A stretch of 64,000 bases of DNA from Chalara sp. BL73 (taxonomy: Eukaryota; Ascomycota; Leotiomycetes; Helotiales). The stretch is from contig CAKJVC010000058.1 of NCBI GenBank assembly GCA_918026815.1, forward strand, positions 186,001 through 250,000, given 5' to 3'. Positions 45,819-58,650 of the stretch are shown in pieces (the stretch's first letter is position 1; each line of letters opens with the position of its first letter). The notes under the pieces were generated by a model. That model ran no database searches and was not told the origin of the DNA. It saw nothing but the letters and a program-made list of their open reading frames with translations. The position numbers and the translations under genes are program-made.

Positions 45819-46907
45819 TGTATATGCAGCTTCCACCAATGTACATGCAGACTTGAGAGAACTCCATTGTAAGCTGCAGCACTAGAACTGTATATCAACC
45901 TAATGGGCAACCCTGGGTGGTCGAAACTAGATGGCTGAACCTCCTGGTTATTGAAATGGCTGGGTTTCCAGCCACCGAATGGGTCCTTGGAAAACCCTTG
46001 CGCATCCCTCATAGTTCATCGTGATCAAACGTGAAAACCCACAGGTGTGATGCTCGAGAGCTACTCAAGTCAGCCCGATGATCGTGGTCCTACGATGTGA
46101 TAGTGATGTATGTGGGTGACTGATGAAGCCATTTAGAGCTTCAATGCCAAGACTCGCTTCACCATAGCTTTGCCGAGCCCCTATTCCAACAGTTCGGATT
46201 CAACGTCACGCAGCGTCTCATTAACATGGCAATTAATTCTCCGCAAGAGCCTCAAATCGCAAACATTTTCTTGGTCAAATACAATTTTAGAGATAAAACA
46301 AAAAATCTGTAAAATATCCACTAACAAGACGGTCGGGTTAAACGCATACCTCTTGTCAATCAATACGCTCTGTCCGATTGAACAACACTTTTCAATAAGT
46401 GGAAGTATCTCTCTACCATGATGAAATAACATCCGCCGAGGCTAACATTTCATGATGTAAAAGAAAGAAATTGATCGGTAAGTGTTCGTGAGCATCCGAA
46501 CAGGGGTAAGGTTTCATGCCCAGCCATCTATTCAGACAGCGGACACCAACATTTCCAAAGAATCGAGTATCCGGCTTCTGCTAAAAGTTTCCGGTGTTTC
46601 AACCTCGAACCTATTCTCGTCTGATTGTCTAAGACATGTCTTAAAAACTCTTACGGTGCTATCATCCAGCACGATGAAGCAGCTGTCTGATGTCAACTCC
46701 CAGCCACCCTTACGACATCATTAGTGCTGACATTTCACTAAAAGCAAAGAACTTCAGTCCGTACTTGAAAAGCAGTAAGATCCCAAGGACTTTCGGTGAA
46801 GAAACTGTTGCAAATACTTCATAATATGGAAAACTCATGCTTAATGGTATCGTACATCGCTAAAATATCTCTCCTAGTCGCCGCATACTCATACATCTCC
46901 AGGCACT
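45819..46907. other. Upstream of DUF3433 gene; possible extra 5' exon
   Basis: The part 45819-46012 may hold a 5' exon of the DUF3433 gene (minus frame beginning MRDAQGFSKDPFGGW). The remainder has no supportable gene. Confidence 0.4.
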
Positions 46908-47699
46908 TTACCGAGCCTCCCTTCTACTGCCCATCTCATAAACATAGTCATCCCGGTCTCCAACCATACCCTTTAATGGCACGCTCTCCTCCCCACTTCC
47001 AGTCCTATAATCCTCAAAATGCGTCCCTTTTGTGTGTTCATATCCACCCACCCTACTATCTACATGATTTCCCATCCTGTGTGGCGCCTCATAGCGTCCA
47101 GAATATTGCCCTGCCGGTGCGTCGTACGTTTGCGAGGGGTATGAAGTGTTGATTGGCATGTCGAAATCGTTGTAGAGGGGGTTGTGGGCGGACTTGCGGG
47201 TGCGGTGATAGATAATTGAGCCGTAGATCAGAGGGGTGATAAATGCTAGGCTGTCCGCATTGTTAGTTGGAGGCGAGAAGTGGGAGGAGGAGACAAACAG
47301 GAGGATAGCTTCAACGACCAAGCCCAGCGTTACATATCTTCGCCTGTCATGTTTGACAACAACCACAATATCCCAGATAAATAACCCCGTCCAGATGATA
47401 CTCTTGATAGCATTTAAGATTACGAACGTCTTAGGTTTTAGTTTGCGCCGGGCAAGAAGTATGATCTCTGTAATGGAGAGGATTAGGCAGATCAAACCAA
47501 GCGCGATCCCGACTCCTGCGACGATATTGAAAGCTGTCTGATTCGTGAAGTCCCATCCATTATCGTCAAAATATTCCACAGCTCCAAGTGATAGACCTAG
47601 CGCGGCGACTATGGTAAGTTCGAAGAGGATCTGGACAATCCAAAACGGGATGAGGACGGACCTTCGCCATGGTGCGTATTTGTGAGAAGGCATTTTCAT
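46908..47699 (-). CDS. Four-TM membrane protein (MARVEL-like layout), unrecognised
   Basis: The minus-strand frame from the ATG at 47699 encodes 263 residues if read straight. It contains four hydrophobic segments: about 18-40 (FWIVQILFELTIVAALGLSL), 58-80 (AFNIVAGVGIALGLICLILS), 93-113 (VILNAIKSIIWTGLFIWDIV) and 125-165. A hydrophilic cytosolic tail of about 95 residues, rich in Tyr, Arg and Gly, follows. The fourth segment is interrupted by SSSHFSPPTNNAD. This corresponds to a 48-nt stretch (47251-47298) with GTTTGT at one end, CTAAC near the other and CAG at its end. Removing it keeps frame and gives a cleaner helix, AILLLAFITPLIYGSIIYH (247 residues). The layout is common among uncharacterised fungal membrane proteins; function unknown. 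Confidence 0.7.
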   Translation of the reverse strand: MKMPSHKYAPWRRSVLIPFWIVQILFELTIVAALGLSLGAVEYFDDNGWDFTNQTAFNIVAGVGIALGLICLILSITEIILLARRKLKPKTFVILNAIKSIIWTGLFIWDIVVVVKHDRRRYVTLGLVVEAILLFVSSSHFSPPTNNADSLAFITPLIYGSIIYHRTRKSAHNPLYNDFDMPINTSYPSQTYDAPAGQYSGRYEAPHRMGNHVDSRVGGYEHTKGTHFEDYRTGSGEESVPLKGMVGDRDDYVYEMGSRREAR

Positions 47700-48821
47700 G
47701 TAGGAAAAAAGGTGTCTGACAGAAGGAAACTATGAAATCGAAAAGGCGACGGTTTGCCAAAGCCCACAAACCTTTATATACTCAGCTGTTGGGAGCCTGT
47801 GGGAAGTCTGTAGGCGTTCCTGTACCGAGCCCAAGCTCAGAAGCATACACTTTTGGGAACGCAACTTCAAGCCCAAGGCTGATCTTCGATATATAGCCCA
47901 ATGAAGTGATGATGGCACAGCTGGAACGTAAAACTTCCGTGGCATGATGGAGGAAGAAGAAGGCTCAGTTTTGCGGCTGGGACTTTAGACGCTCTTGGCG
48001 ACGAAGCCTCCACTTTGACAAAGAGCTTGAGCGACCCCGCCAGCAGCCTATGATTGGACAGAAAGTTAAGCGGAGTTGGACGCTTCAGATGCCTAGACTG
48101 AACTTATACTAGGATATACTCAAGTCCTAACTCAAAAACACCTGCTGAAATGGGAGGATAACCACGCAAAATCGAGGATTTCACTTGAAAGAAAAAATTA
48201 AGTTGCATAACTTTATGGCTAATTGTAGTTTAGAAAGCCTAGCCTCAAACACAGTCGAGAAAGATTTCTCTCCGCCTAAGCCTCACATGTAAGGAAAAGA
48301 AGTAAAAATGATTTCCATTGCTACAGTCTAGCTCCTAGGTTTGGCCGCTTAACCGCAGCTACTTATCACAACTATGAGCATGATCCCAACATTTGCAAAA
48401 TGCTATGCCCAATCTCCGCCCGAACATGTACACGGAATTACAGACGATAAGACAGTAGGAAAAGTCTCCGTAAAGTTGAAGAATGGGATATTTGTCGCAG
48501 AATTGATGAAGTCGTCAAGCTGTAAAATTTGGCGAAATTTTCTCGAGAAGGAGGATCCGGGTCCGTACTAGCTGAGCAGCCTCGATATCAGAATGACGAA
48601 TCCTAGCTGTAACTTGTCTTAGGAATGCCAGGCCATATTGACGTATATTATAGAGCCGAAAGGAGAATGGCAAATAACGAGTCGTGATGGACGGACTGAG
48701 AAAGCCTCGAGATGCAGTGAACTCCTATGCATCATTCTCTCTTTGAGACGATGTGAGAGAAAGAGCATGCGTAACCACTCAGGGGAAACAAGATTTTCAA
48801 ACCAACATCTTGGCCGCTTTA
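47700..48821. other. Intergenic region
   Basis: No gene is seen; short frames on both strands lack features. Confidence 0.5.
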
Positions 48822-50691
48822 TTAAATATGTCGCCCACCAAGTCCCCAGTCCTCCCCGAAGCTGGTTTTTCCGCCTTCCTCGCTACTGTCAATGTACCTA
48901 TCATCCGGTCTGATCCAGCGGCTCATTCTGAGTTTCTCAGGCTCACGATTGTGTAGCATGCTACCATAAAGTATTTCGAGAAGAGGCGCCGTGACCTCAT
49001 GAAGGGGTTTGCTATTCATTTCTCCAATAGTAACGGGCTTGGTCTTTTTGATGGCTTCCGAAGGAGAAGGACGAGGTGGCCTGGAAGTCTCCCCGGCATG
49101 CATTGCTGCTAGTTGCTCTGCATACTCGTTATCGAAGTCGCTATACGACATTCCAATCCTTCTTTGGCTTTCATAATGGTCGATTTTGTTCTCTTTTCGC
49201 AGGATTTTCGTTCTTTCCTCCGTGATGAGTCTGTCGCGTCTAGCTAGCATTACCTTTTCAGGGGCAGTCAACTCTCTAAATTCAACAGCGCCTACGTTCA
49301 CATCTCCAAGGCCATTTAAATAATATTTCATTGCATCCGCCTTACTCAGAGAGTCCGTATACGCTGGCTTCCACGTTGCGTATGCAGGGTTGGTAAAGTC
49401 ACCCGGAGGCTTGACGTGGGGAACAAAGGGCTTGAGCATCGAGGGATTCAAGTCACCGAGAGGAGCATTGTATGGAATGCCAGCATATGCGTAAGGACCC
49501 TCAATTTGATTCAGACAAAATCTGCTGATGGGGTGGAATTGTCGCTGTCCGGGAGGTCCAGCTGTTAGGGGCTGAGGGCCTCTTGCTGGTGGCGCAGAAC
49601 TAGCTTCTTCAGCGGCAACATTGCTAAGAATTCCATATAGTGGGTTGGAACGCAGAGTAGAGGATTCTTCCGAACTAGCTGGAGGAAATTTGTATGCACG
49701 ATCTAACTCTCCTTGGCCGGTCTCAGTTGAAGTAGTTATTGAGTATGAGGAGGAGGAACTGGAAAGCTTGTTGCGTAGCAACATCTCGATTGCTGTTTGT
49801 GGATCCTTGGGAGAGAATGTAACTTCTTGAGCCTTAGCAATAGCCAACTCTGAAAGACGGCTTTGAGCAAGGGTTTGCATGGGGTTAGTAAACTTCGCTA
49901 GTCGCTGGAGAGTTTGCATCTTTACATGAGCATGAAAGGGAGCTTGGCTGAAGTTGTACAAAGTGTTATCCTCCGCTGCCTCAACTCTTACTCGGGAATC
50001 AAAAGCCATACGGCCTGGTTGGAGACCTCGCATACCCAAGGGGAAATCCTCATCTTCCTCGCTCTGATACATCAAGCGCTCTCTCAGGGCAAGGCTCAAG
50101 AACTCGTTATGGCCAGGATCTGAAAGGCTTTCCGTATCTAGATGGGTAGCTGAGGGCATTCTTGGGCCGGCTGTACCTTGAATTGTTGATCAGTTAAGGG
50201 CTTCAACACGAAAGAAGAGAGATCCTACCAAAGTTCTGTCTCAAAACGTCAATCTCTGGCTCCATCAACAGCGGTTGTGTACCTGTACCTGACCGGGTGG
50301 AGCGTGCTAAATAAGATGAATACGAAGGATTGGGTGTCTGATTATGGATGAAGTTGGCATTGACCGGGCTCTGAGAGAATTGTTTGGAGTAGTGCATGGA
50401 ATTTTGAAGATTCAAATGCTGGGAGTGGTTGCGGGTCTGGTAGTAATTCTCATTGTGACGGTTACCTCCTGGTATTATTCCCAACAAAGGCCTTCGGCCA
50501 GAACCTTCTCGTTGAATACGATTTGGCGCTGTAAATTGGGGCACAGCTTTGGGGTCGATAATTGAGCCAACTGTATTGTATGTGACCTTTTCAAGAGTTG
50601 CAGTTACTGGCTCTGGCGAATCCTCAGGCCTTGGTATACTCCCCGACTCCTTCCAGTTGATCACATCAAACAGATTGTCTGCTCCTGCCAT
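48822..50691 (-). CDS. Unrecognised 605-residue hydrophilic protein
   Basis: Exons (minus) 50691-50229 and 50176-48822, intron 52 nt (GTAGGA to CAAG, branch CTTAACTGATC), join VLRQNFG to TAGPRMPSATHLD in phase. The N-terminus MAGADNLFDVINWKESGS is followed by an Asn/Gln/Ser-rich disordered stretch to about residue 150. Later blocks look folded or conserved: NEFLSLALRERLMYQSEEDE, AHVKMQTLQRLAKFTNPMQT, SRFCLNQIEGPYAYAGIPYN and TAPEKVMLARRDRLITEERT. No signal peptide or membrane segment. The mix of helical blocks and disorder suits a nuclear or cytosolic scaffold or regulatory protein, but I do not recognise the family and assign no function. Confidence 0.75.
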
Positions 50692-52818
50692 TGCAACTGA
50701 GGAAGTAGCGGGTGTCTGAGGCTATGCTGACAAGGTAGTGTTGATGTTGTCGGTCGCAGTTGTAGTTCAAGTATTTGGAGCAATATCTGGTGCAAAGACA
50801 AAACGAGCCACTAAAAGACCGTTTACTTGAACAGACCGGTCGTTGTGTGGATTGGGTGAATGCCGATGTCTCCAACAGTTTCGTTTTTGTAAAGTGAAAG
50901 AGGAAAACAATTCAACGGTCAAGGCTACATCAGACCGGTCAGGACTCCACATGTGAGCGATTATAGACTGTAAGGCAATTCTGATAGCGGCTAATGCGGC
51001 CTTTGGCGGACGACGATTATTTTTCGAATCTGGAAGGATGTGGTATGTTAGTGCTGTTCTTGCCATTTTGAGTGGTTTGTCTCTCTCTACCTTCGCTTCG
51101 CCCAATGTCCATGTCCATGTCCATTTCCATTCCATATTTGGCCGAGCTGGAATTCAATTCGGCCAAGGGGGGCAAGTCTGGTGGCAGTCGTCGGGGGTTG
51201 AGCAGTGAGATATGATTCAATAGTAGGAGGTATATCAGTAGAGGTTTCACTAACAGAAGAGGGAGACTCGCTGAACTTAGCAGGAACTTACTTGGAAGGC
51301 AACGACTAGACTTGGGCTTTGAAATGCCATATCTTACCATTTTAAATTCATTGGATTCGTGATGCCTCCAAGCCTTAGGCTCCGGTCATGCCATGATGGT
51401 ATCAATCAATAAACACGTTTGTGCAAAACATTCCCCTCATTGTCGGTTGTTGAATGCGATGTGGGGATCGTGCAATTCCGATTGCAAGAGAATAAGTTCT
51501 GAGGAAGATGAATAACAACTCACCCTCATGTTACTACAGGGATAATTGTTGGCTCAGGAGGGTGAGGTCAAAGCTTGCAGATTGCAGAGTCTAGCGGAGA
51601 CGTCTGAACCTATGATCAAAGAACCCATTCCCGCTTTCAAGCAACTTATAGAGTTCCATTGCGAATCTCTTCCTCCAGAGGTGAACATATGCCCTGAGGT
51701 AATTAGAGGAAAGCCGTTGGCTTTTTTAAGGAACAATCATCCCCATCTATTTAACAGAGGAGCAAATGATATGATGGTAATGTTACCGATACTATAATCC
51801 AGAGCCTTTATTCGCATCGCATATCGGTACGGCCAACCTTTAGTCCCGATTGTGTAGTGCTTGTAGTTTCCTTTTCAGGGTGCATTCTATGCTCAGGAAT
51901 CTGCTTCTCATTTTATCTCTTTCAAGAACAAAGTTTCCATGACTGAGCTTTCTGGTCATAAGATAAGACTTCTAGCCATTACTTTTGTCAATAGCTCGGA
52001 CTTTGGTAACTGGCGTTTTGACTCTCAAGGGTCATAATAATGAAAAATTCGTTCATGAATATATTCTTGTTCTGCGCTGTCCAAAAAATAGTGGTAGATT
52101 GACTCGTACAACTCACTCTGAGTCGCCTTGTTGGCCTTAACCTTGGTTTGCAATGTCTCTGCGTTGAGCGCGAACTTTGATTCTTTCTTACTCTAAGCAA
52201 TGAAAATATCCTCAATCTTACCAGCAGGGTAAGTTTAGACTGACAGGGCTGGACTTTGGAGTGCCTTTCTATATCACAGACTTCACAAAACATATTGTAG
52301 CAGGGATCGATTGACTTTGAAAGCATAGAGATTGGGAAGTTGGAAACTTTGAAACATCGCTATATCTTGATATTCTCATCACTAACCCATTAACGTATTT
52401 TAGTGTGGTGCCAATTCCGATCCTAGATGAAAACCATATCAAAGTATATCAGAATTTCGGCGATTGCAGAGAGTCCCTGAAAGTACCTATTAAACCTATA
52501 CTCAATTGTGACATTCATAAATATGTTCAGGACTACGCTAATGTACTCAATAATGCTGTCATGTGCATTGTGTCTCACATTGGGGGATGTTGATAGATTG
52601 CCTACTTCGGCGTTGTTAACACCTTAGGCAACAACAATGTTCTCCCCAAAAAAAAAACGTAAATAGGCGAGAACACGCGAGGCGTCTATCACGTCAGTCT
52701 AAAAGTCGCTATCAAGGATGTCACAGCCCCTATTAAGGAATCTATTGTGGTTGATGTGTACAAGAAATTAATTCCCCAAGTCTAAGATTAACTACTGTGC
52801 TACTTTGTACGCAGGGTT
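50692..52818. other. 2.1-kb region without a supportable gene
   Basis: Minus-strand frames at 50767-51135 and 51017-51340 overlap each other and contain a CATGTC tandem run (about 51107-51135), so they are probably leader sequence. At about 52028-52326 a minus-strand open stretch changes frame once and has protein-like composition (see findings). Confidence 0.45.
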
Positions 52819-54097
52819 TTACAACAACTTCCCCAGCAATAACACCACAGGATCAATCCAGGCAATATTCGGCTGCTGGCCATTTGGCTTCATGAACACG
52901 TCGACTGGCTTCCTATAGGGTTTGGCATCTTGGTCATCAAATATGAGAGTGATATTGCTAGCCTTCTCAGCAGCAGCATCATAACCCGGGCCATATACGT
53001 CGTATACCGCCATTGTTGTGTTCACGCCAAGCCTACCATCCACAGTTCCAGCCCATATGGTGTATCCAGCAGGTAAAATGCTAGGGTCAAAATAGGTATT
53101 CATGAACACACTTCGGTGCAGCGCATTCCACGGTCGGCCTAAGGAGCACTTGTCCTGAATTATGGGTGCGATGGTAGTGTTGGCAGCAATCACCTGCGAG
53201 TTGGAGATATACACGCCGTACTTGTTTTCAAAAGTCGTGTTTGTTCCTTTCCACGCCGTGATGCCTCCACCACAATTGCGAAGAGAAAGCGTGGACTTCT
53301 CAATCCATAAGGTTCCGAAGCCATAAAGGAAATCTGTTTGGCCAGCGACAATAGTATCATAGAAATAGGCATTGCCTAGCTTGCCGATATAAATCTGGTC
53401 TGTGTCAGCAGAGTCCTGAATGTGTATTCAAGTGGCTCACAGTGTCTTGCCAGCTATAAAAGCCGCATGAGTAAAAGCCAGCATTTGCTCGGCTTACTCC
53501 CAATGCATGAGCTGGTCCGTTCGAGTACGGATATTCTTCATTCCTGAAGTCGATATTGTATGCACGGAAATCAGTACAACCGAAAGGCGTACCTTCCGGC
53601 ACAGCGAAACCGGTCGGGCCGGATCCTGTTAAGGTGGCGTTCAGATTTGGCCCAACTGTCAGCACGCCAGTGAAAACGTTGTCCGTGAAGACCGCATTAT
53701 GGTTAGCTGAATTCCAATATATCTGGACTTCATTTTGATGGGTGGAATTAACATTGATATCAGCATAGGCTTGCTTCAACCACGGCCGATTTGTTATGCC
53801 CAACAACGTAAGGGGTGCTCGCCGTGTCACATTGAGTTGCTCTGTATAGATGCCAGGAGCAATCAAGATGACATAAGGTGTCGTGTCATTTGGAATGGAG
53901 GCAATTGCACTTTGAATGGATTGGAACCCTGCCCTCTTGTCCGTCTGGCTCACATATATCGTCCTTGGAGGGCAACCTTCTAGTGGATTCGAGGTTTTCC
54001 TCTGACAGCTTGCATAGTCCTGCGATGGGATGCTTGCTGTGTTTGCCAATGTTGCTAAGCTGGAACACAACAGAAGAAAATGATTGAAACCAAACAT
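52819..54097 (-). CDS. Secreted pectinesterase (CE8 pectin methylesterase)
   Basis: Exons (minus) 54097-53441 and 53394-52819, intron 46 nt (GTGAGC to CCAG), encode 410 residues. The ATG chosen begins MFGFNHFLLLCSSLATLANT, a good signal peptide; the longer upstream frame has no ATG. CE8 motifs are in order: GIYTE at 82-86, WQDT at 216-219 joined to IYIGKLGNAYFYDT, catalytic DFLYG at 240-244 (usually DFIFG) and LGRPW at 304-308. The repeated beta-strand pattern is that of the pectin-lyase-like right-handed helix, with many N-glycosylation sequons (NVT, NAT, NTT). It removes methyl esters from homogalacturonan outside the cell. It is transcribed away from the neighbouring polygalacturonase. The I/L change in DFIFG is conservative and should not abolish activity. 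Confidence 0.93.
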
Positions 54098-55005
54098 AAT
54101 GATAATATTCAGACCTAAGAAGGTGACTGGCGAGTAAATGTGCCGAGACCGGTTGGTCACTTATCAGTCAAGATGGTATGCCTTGGCCAAACCTTGCTCC
54201 AAGATATTCGGCCATATAAGTACCTGCATCAGGATATACAACACCACTACCTCAACGCAGCTTTCGTACGCGCAAACTTTTTTGTTCAATGATATCAATT
54301 GTGAAAAGGCAGCACTAGCACATAGATCGGCAATCGTGAGTGGAGGAAGAATTGCCACAAATTGCTCCGAGAACTAAATGACATGGGTAGCTCTATTAGG
54401 CTAATTGGAAGGAGAATGCGGAGCCGCATGACACTCATTGTTGAGAGGCGTGCAACAGCTAGAAAGAAACCCGTCAAAAAGTTTTTCCGGGCATAGGGCC
54501 AGGGAGAGCTCACCCCTCAAGTGGCTGTGAGTCGATGGCGGAATTGAATCGGATGCAGTTAGTTTAGACACGGGATATCCCACTGATATCCGTGGGTCAT
54601 ATCCGGATTCGCGTCATAAATCATGCACCCCTGGACTTAGTGCCATTCTATCCGCAGCGGGGAAACAAACTTCTCCAGGTCCCCGGTCTTGTCATGCGAA
54701 CGGTGGGACGAACTGTTCTCTTCGATTGGACAGCAAATCCAGTGGCCACTTCTACACGTGCTATTCTAAAAGTCAATTAAGCCAAGCCTTCTGAGTGATG
54801 GAAAAATAAAAAGCTTGTCCACCTTAGAATCCACTCCGAATGCAAAAAAATGGACCATAATGTACGATACTAGGTGGGAAGTGGTCTTGCAATTAGCGTA
54901 TCTATCCGACGACTTTTTGTATATCATCACCTGTCGCGAAGGCCAAATTCTCTCCCCTTGCTGAGAATCATCGCCTGCCTTTCAGCACATCTCCCAAGAC
55001 ACATT
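54098..55005. promoter_or_regulatory. Shared divergent upstream region of pectinesterase and polygalacturonase
   Basis: The two start codons face away from each other across 908 bases with no gene between. An inverted CCAAT (ATTGG) lies at 54725-54729. Bidirectional control by a pectin-responsive regulator is an inference from arrangement. Confidence 0.45.
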
Positions 55006-56505
55006 ATGTTGTGCAACCTTCTCACCACGTCCCTTGTGACGGTTCTGGCAGTCGTTGCCAACGCGTCTCCAGCCGTGTCGAATAGCTACGCCGGCAAGGG
55101 ACTTATCCAAAGGCCAAATACAAAACCATGGCCACACCATTGTGGGCGCCCTCAGCCTGTATCTCCGCCCAGATTCAAGACTTGCTACGTGAAGGCCAAG
55201 GCTGACGGTACGGACGATGCCCCCGCAATTTTGAAAGCCTTCCATGACTGCAACAACGGCGGTACTGTGGTCTTAAACTTGAACTACACCATTGGAACAG
55301 CCCTCGACCTGACCTTCCTGAATCATGTGGACGTAGCTTTAACAGGCACAGTTGCTTTCACTGATAATATCACCTATTGGGTGGCAAACTCCTTCAAATA
55401 TGCTTTTCAAAGTTCATCCTCGTTTTTACGCATAGGAGGCAAAGATGTTAATATTTTTGGAGGAGGGGTCGGTTTGCTCGACGGTAAAGGGCAGGCGTGG
55501 TTTGACCAGTTCGCTGTTGAACCAACCCTCCTACGCCCAATTCTATTTGTCTTAGATGGCCTCAAAGGCGGAAGTGTTACTGGGCTTAACATGATCAACT
55601 CGCCTCAAGTAAGTACAGCTCTGGTCTAGGATGGTTCCGTGCTAACCAATTCATAGTGGTTCAACTTGATTGCCAACAGCTCAGACATCCTCGTCAGCGA
55701 CATAACAATCAATGTGAAGAGCACAAGCAAGAACACTGCGAAGAACACTGACGGATGGGATACCTACCGCTCTGACTCAATTGTCATCCAGAATTCTGTT
55801 ATCAATAACGGTGATGATTGCGTCTCGTTTAAGCCTAACAGCACCAACATCGTGGTTCAAGGACTGTCATGCAACGGGTCTCACGGCATATCTGTGGGCT
55901 CTCTTGGCCAATATGTTTTGCAGTATGATATTGTTGAGAATATATACGTCTACAACAACACAATGGCAAACGCCAGCGACGGTGCTCGTATCAAGGTTTG
56001 GCCTGGGATCGACACCGATTTTCAGCCGGGCTTGAGCGGAGGTGGAGGCTCTGGATATGTGAAGAACGTTACTTACAAAAAGTTCCACAACATCAACAAC
56101 GATTATGCGATAGAAGTCAATCAGTGCTATGGCCAGTCGAATCTTACGCTCTGCGAGCTATATCCTGTAAGATTACCTCTTAAATGACCCTGAATCGTAT
56201 GAGCCATTATGCTTACAACGCTGCAGTCAAAGATGATAATTTCGGATATCAACTTTATCGACTTCTGGGGAACGGGATCCAAGAAATATGATCCCAAAGT
56301 AGGCACACTTGTGTGCTCATCACCACAGGTTAGTCATACGATTATTGCCATTACCGAACTTATAGACTGATGCCGTTGATAGCAATGCTTTAATATTCAT
56401 GCCCGTAATGTTTCTATCACTACACCAAGTGGGAAAACTCCCAAATGGATATGCTCTGGTTTTGATACCTCTGACCTGCAGGGGATCAACTGCTCTGCTT
56501 CATAA
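55006..56505 (+). CDS. Secreted GH28 polygalacturonase, exo-type
   Basis: Exons 55006-55608, 55657-56166, 56227-56328 and 56383-56505 (introns 48, 60 and 54 nt) encode 445 residues. A signal peptide [20 protein letters not shown] is followed by [20 protein letters not shown], typical of exopolygalacturonases. All GH28 catalytic motifs are present: NTDGWD (D233), GDDCVSF (D254, D255), GSHGISVGS (H277) and RIKVW (R312, K314). The end, [17 protein letters not shown], also matches exo-type members. It hydrolyses alpha-1,4 galacturonosyl bonds in de-esterified pectin, so the divergent pectinesterase would supply its substrate. Start chosen at the ATG of the signal peptide; the frame is open further upstream without matching sequence. 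Confidence 0.94.
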
Positions 56506-56861
56506 GCGAGGTTTAATTAACAAAATGCTTAAAAAGAATATAATCACATTCTTGAAAGTCTCTAAGGGCTACTATCTGTCTATTCTATATCTCGCCATGC
56601 TAGCATAGTTCCGGCTAGTGGCGTAATGCTCATATTATTTGGTCGAGGAGTTGATGCATCTCTATTAAGGCTCCACTGCGGACGATACGCAGTGCTCCGT
56701 GTCCCCGATATGAGCCCCAAGGTGAGGAACGAGGGCATATCATAAAATAGTCACTGTGAGGCTATCGCAAGATTGTCGTGTATGCAAATAGAGGTTTGGG
56801 CATCATAATATATTAGTCATAACTCATTACATGTCATTTCATTTTCCCATCCCAAATACGC
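56506..56861. other. Intergenic region between convergent genes
   Basis: 3' flanks of the polygalacturonase and carboxylesterase genes, which converge. No gene is seen. Confidence 0.6.
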
Positions 56862-58650
<1,789 letters not shown>

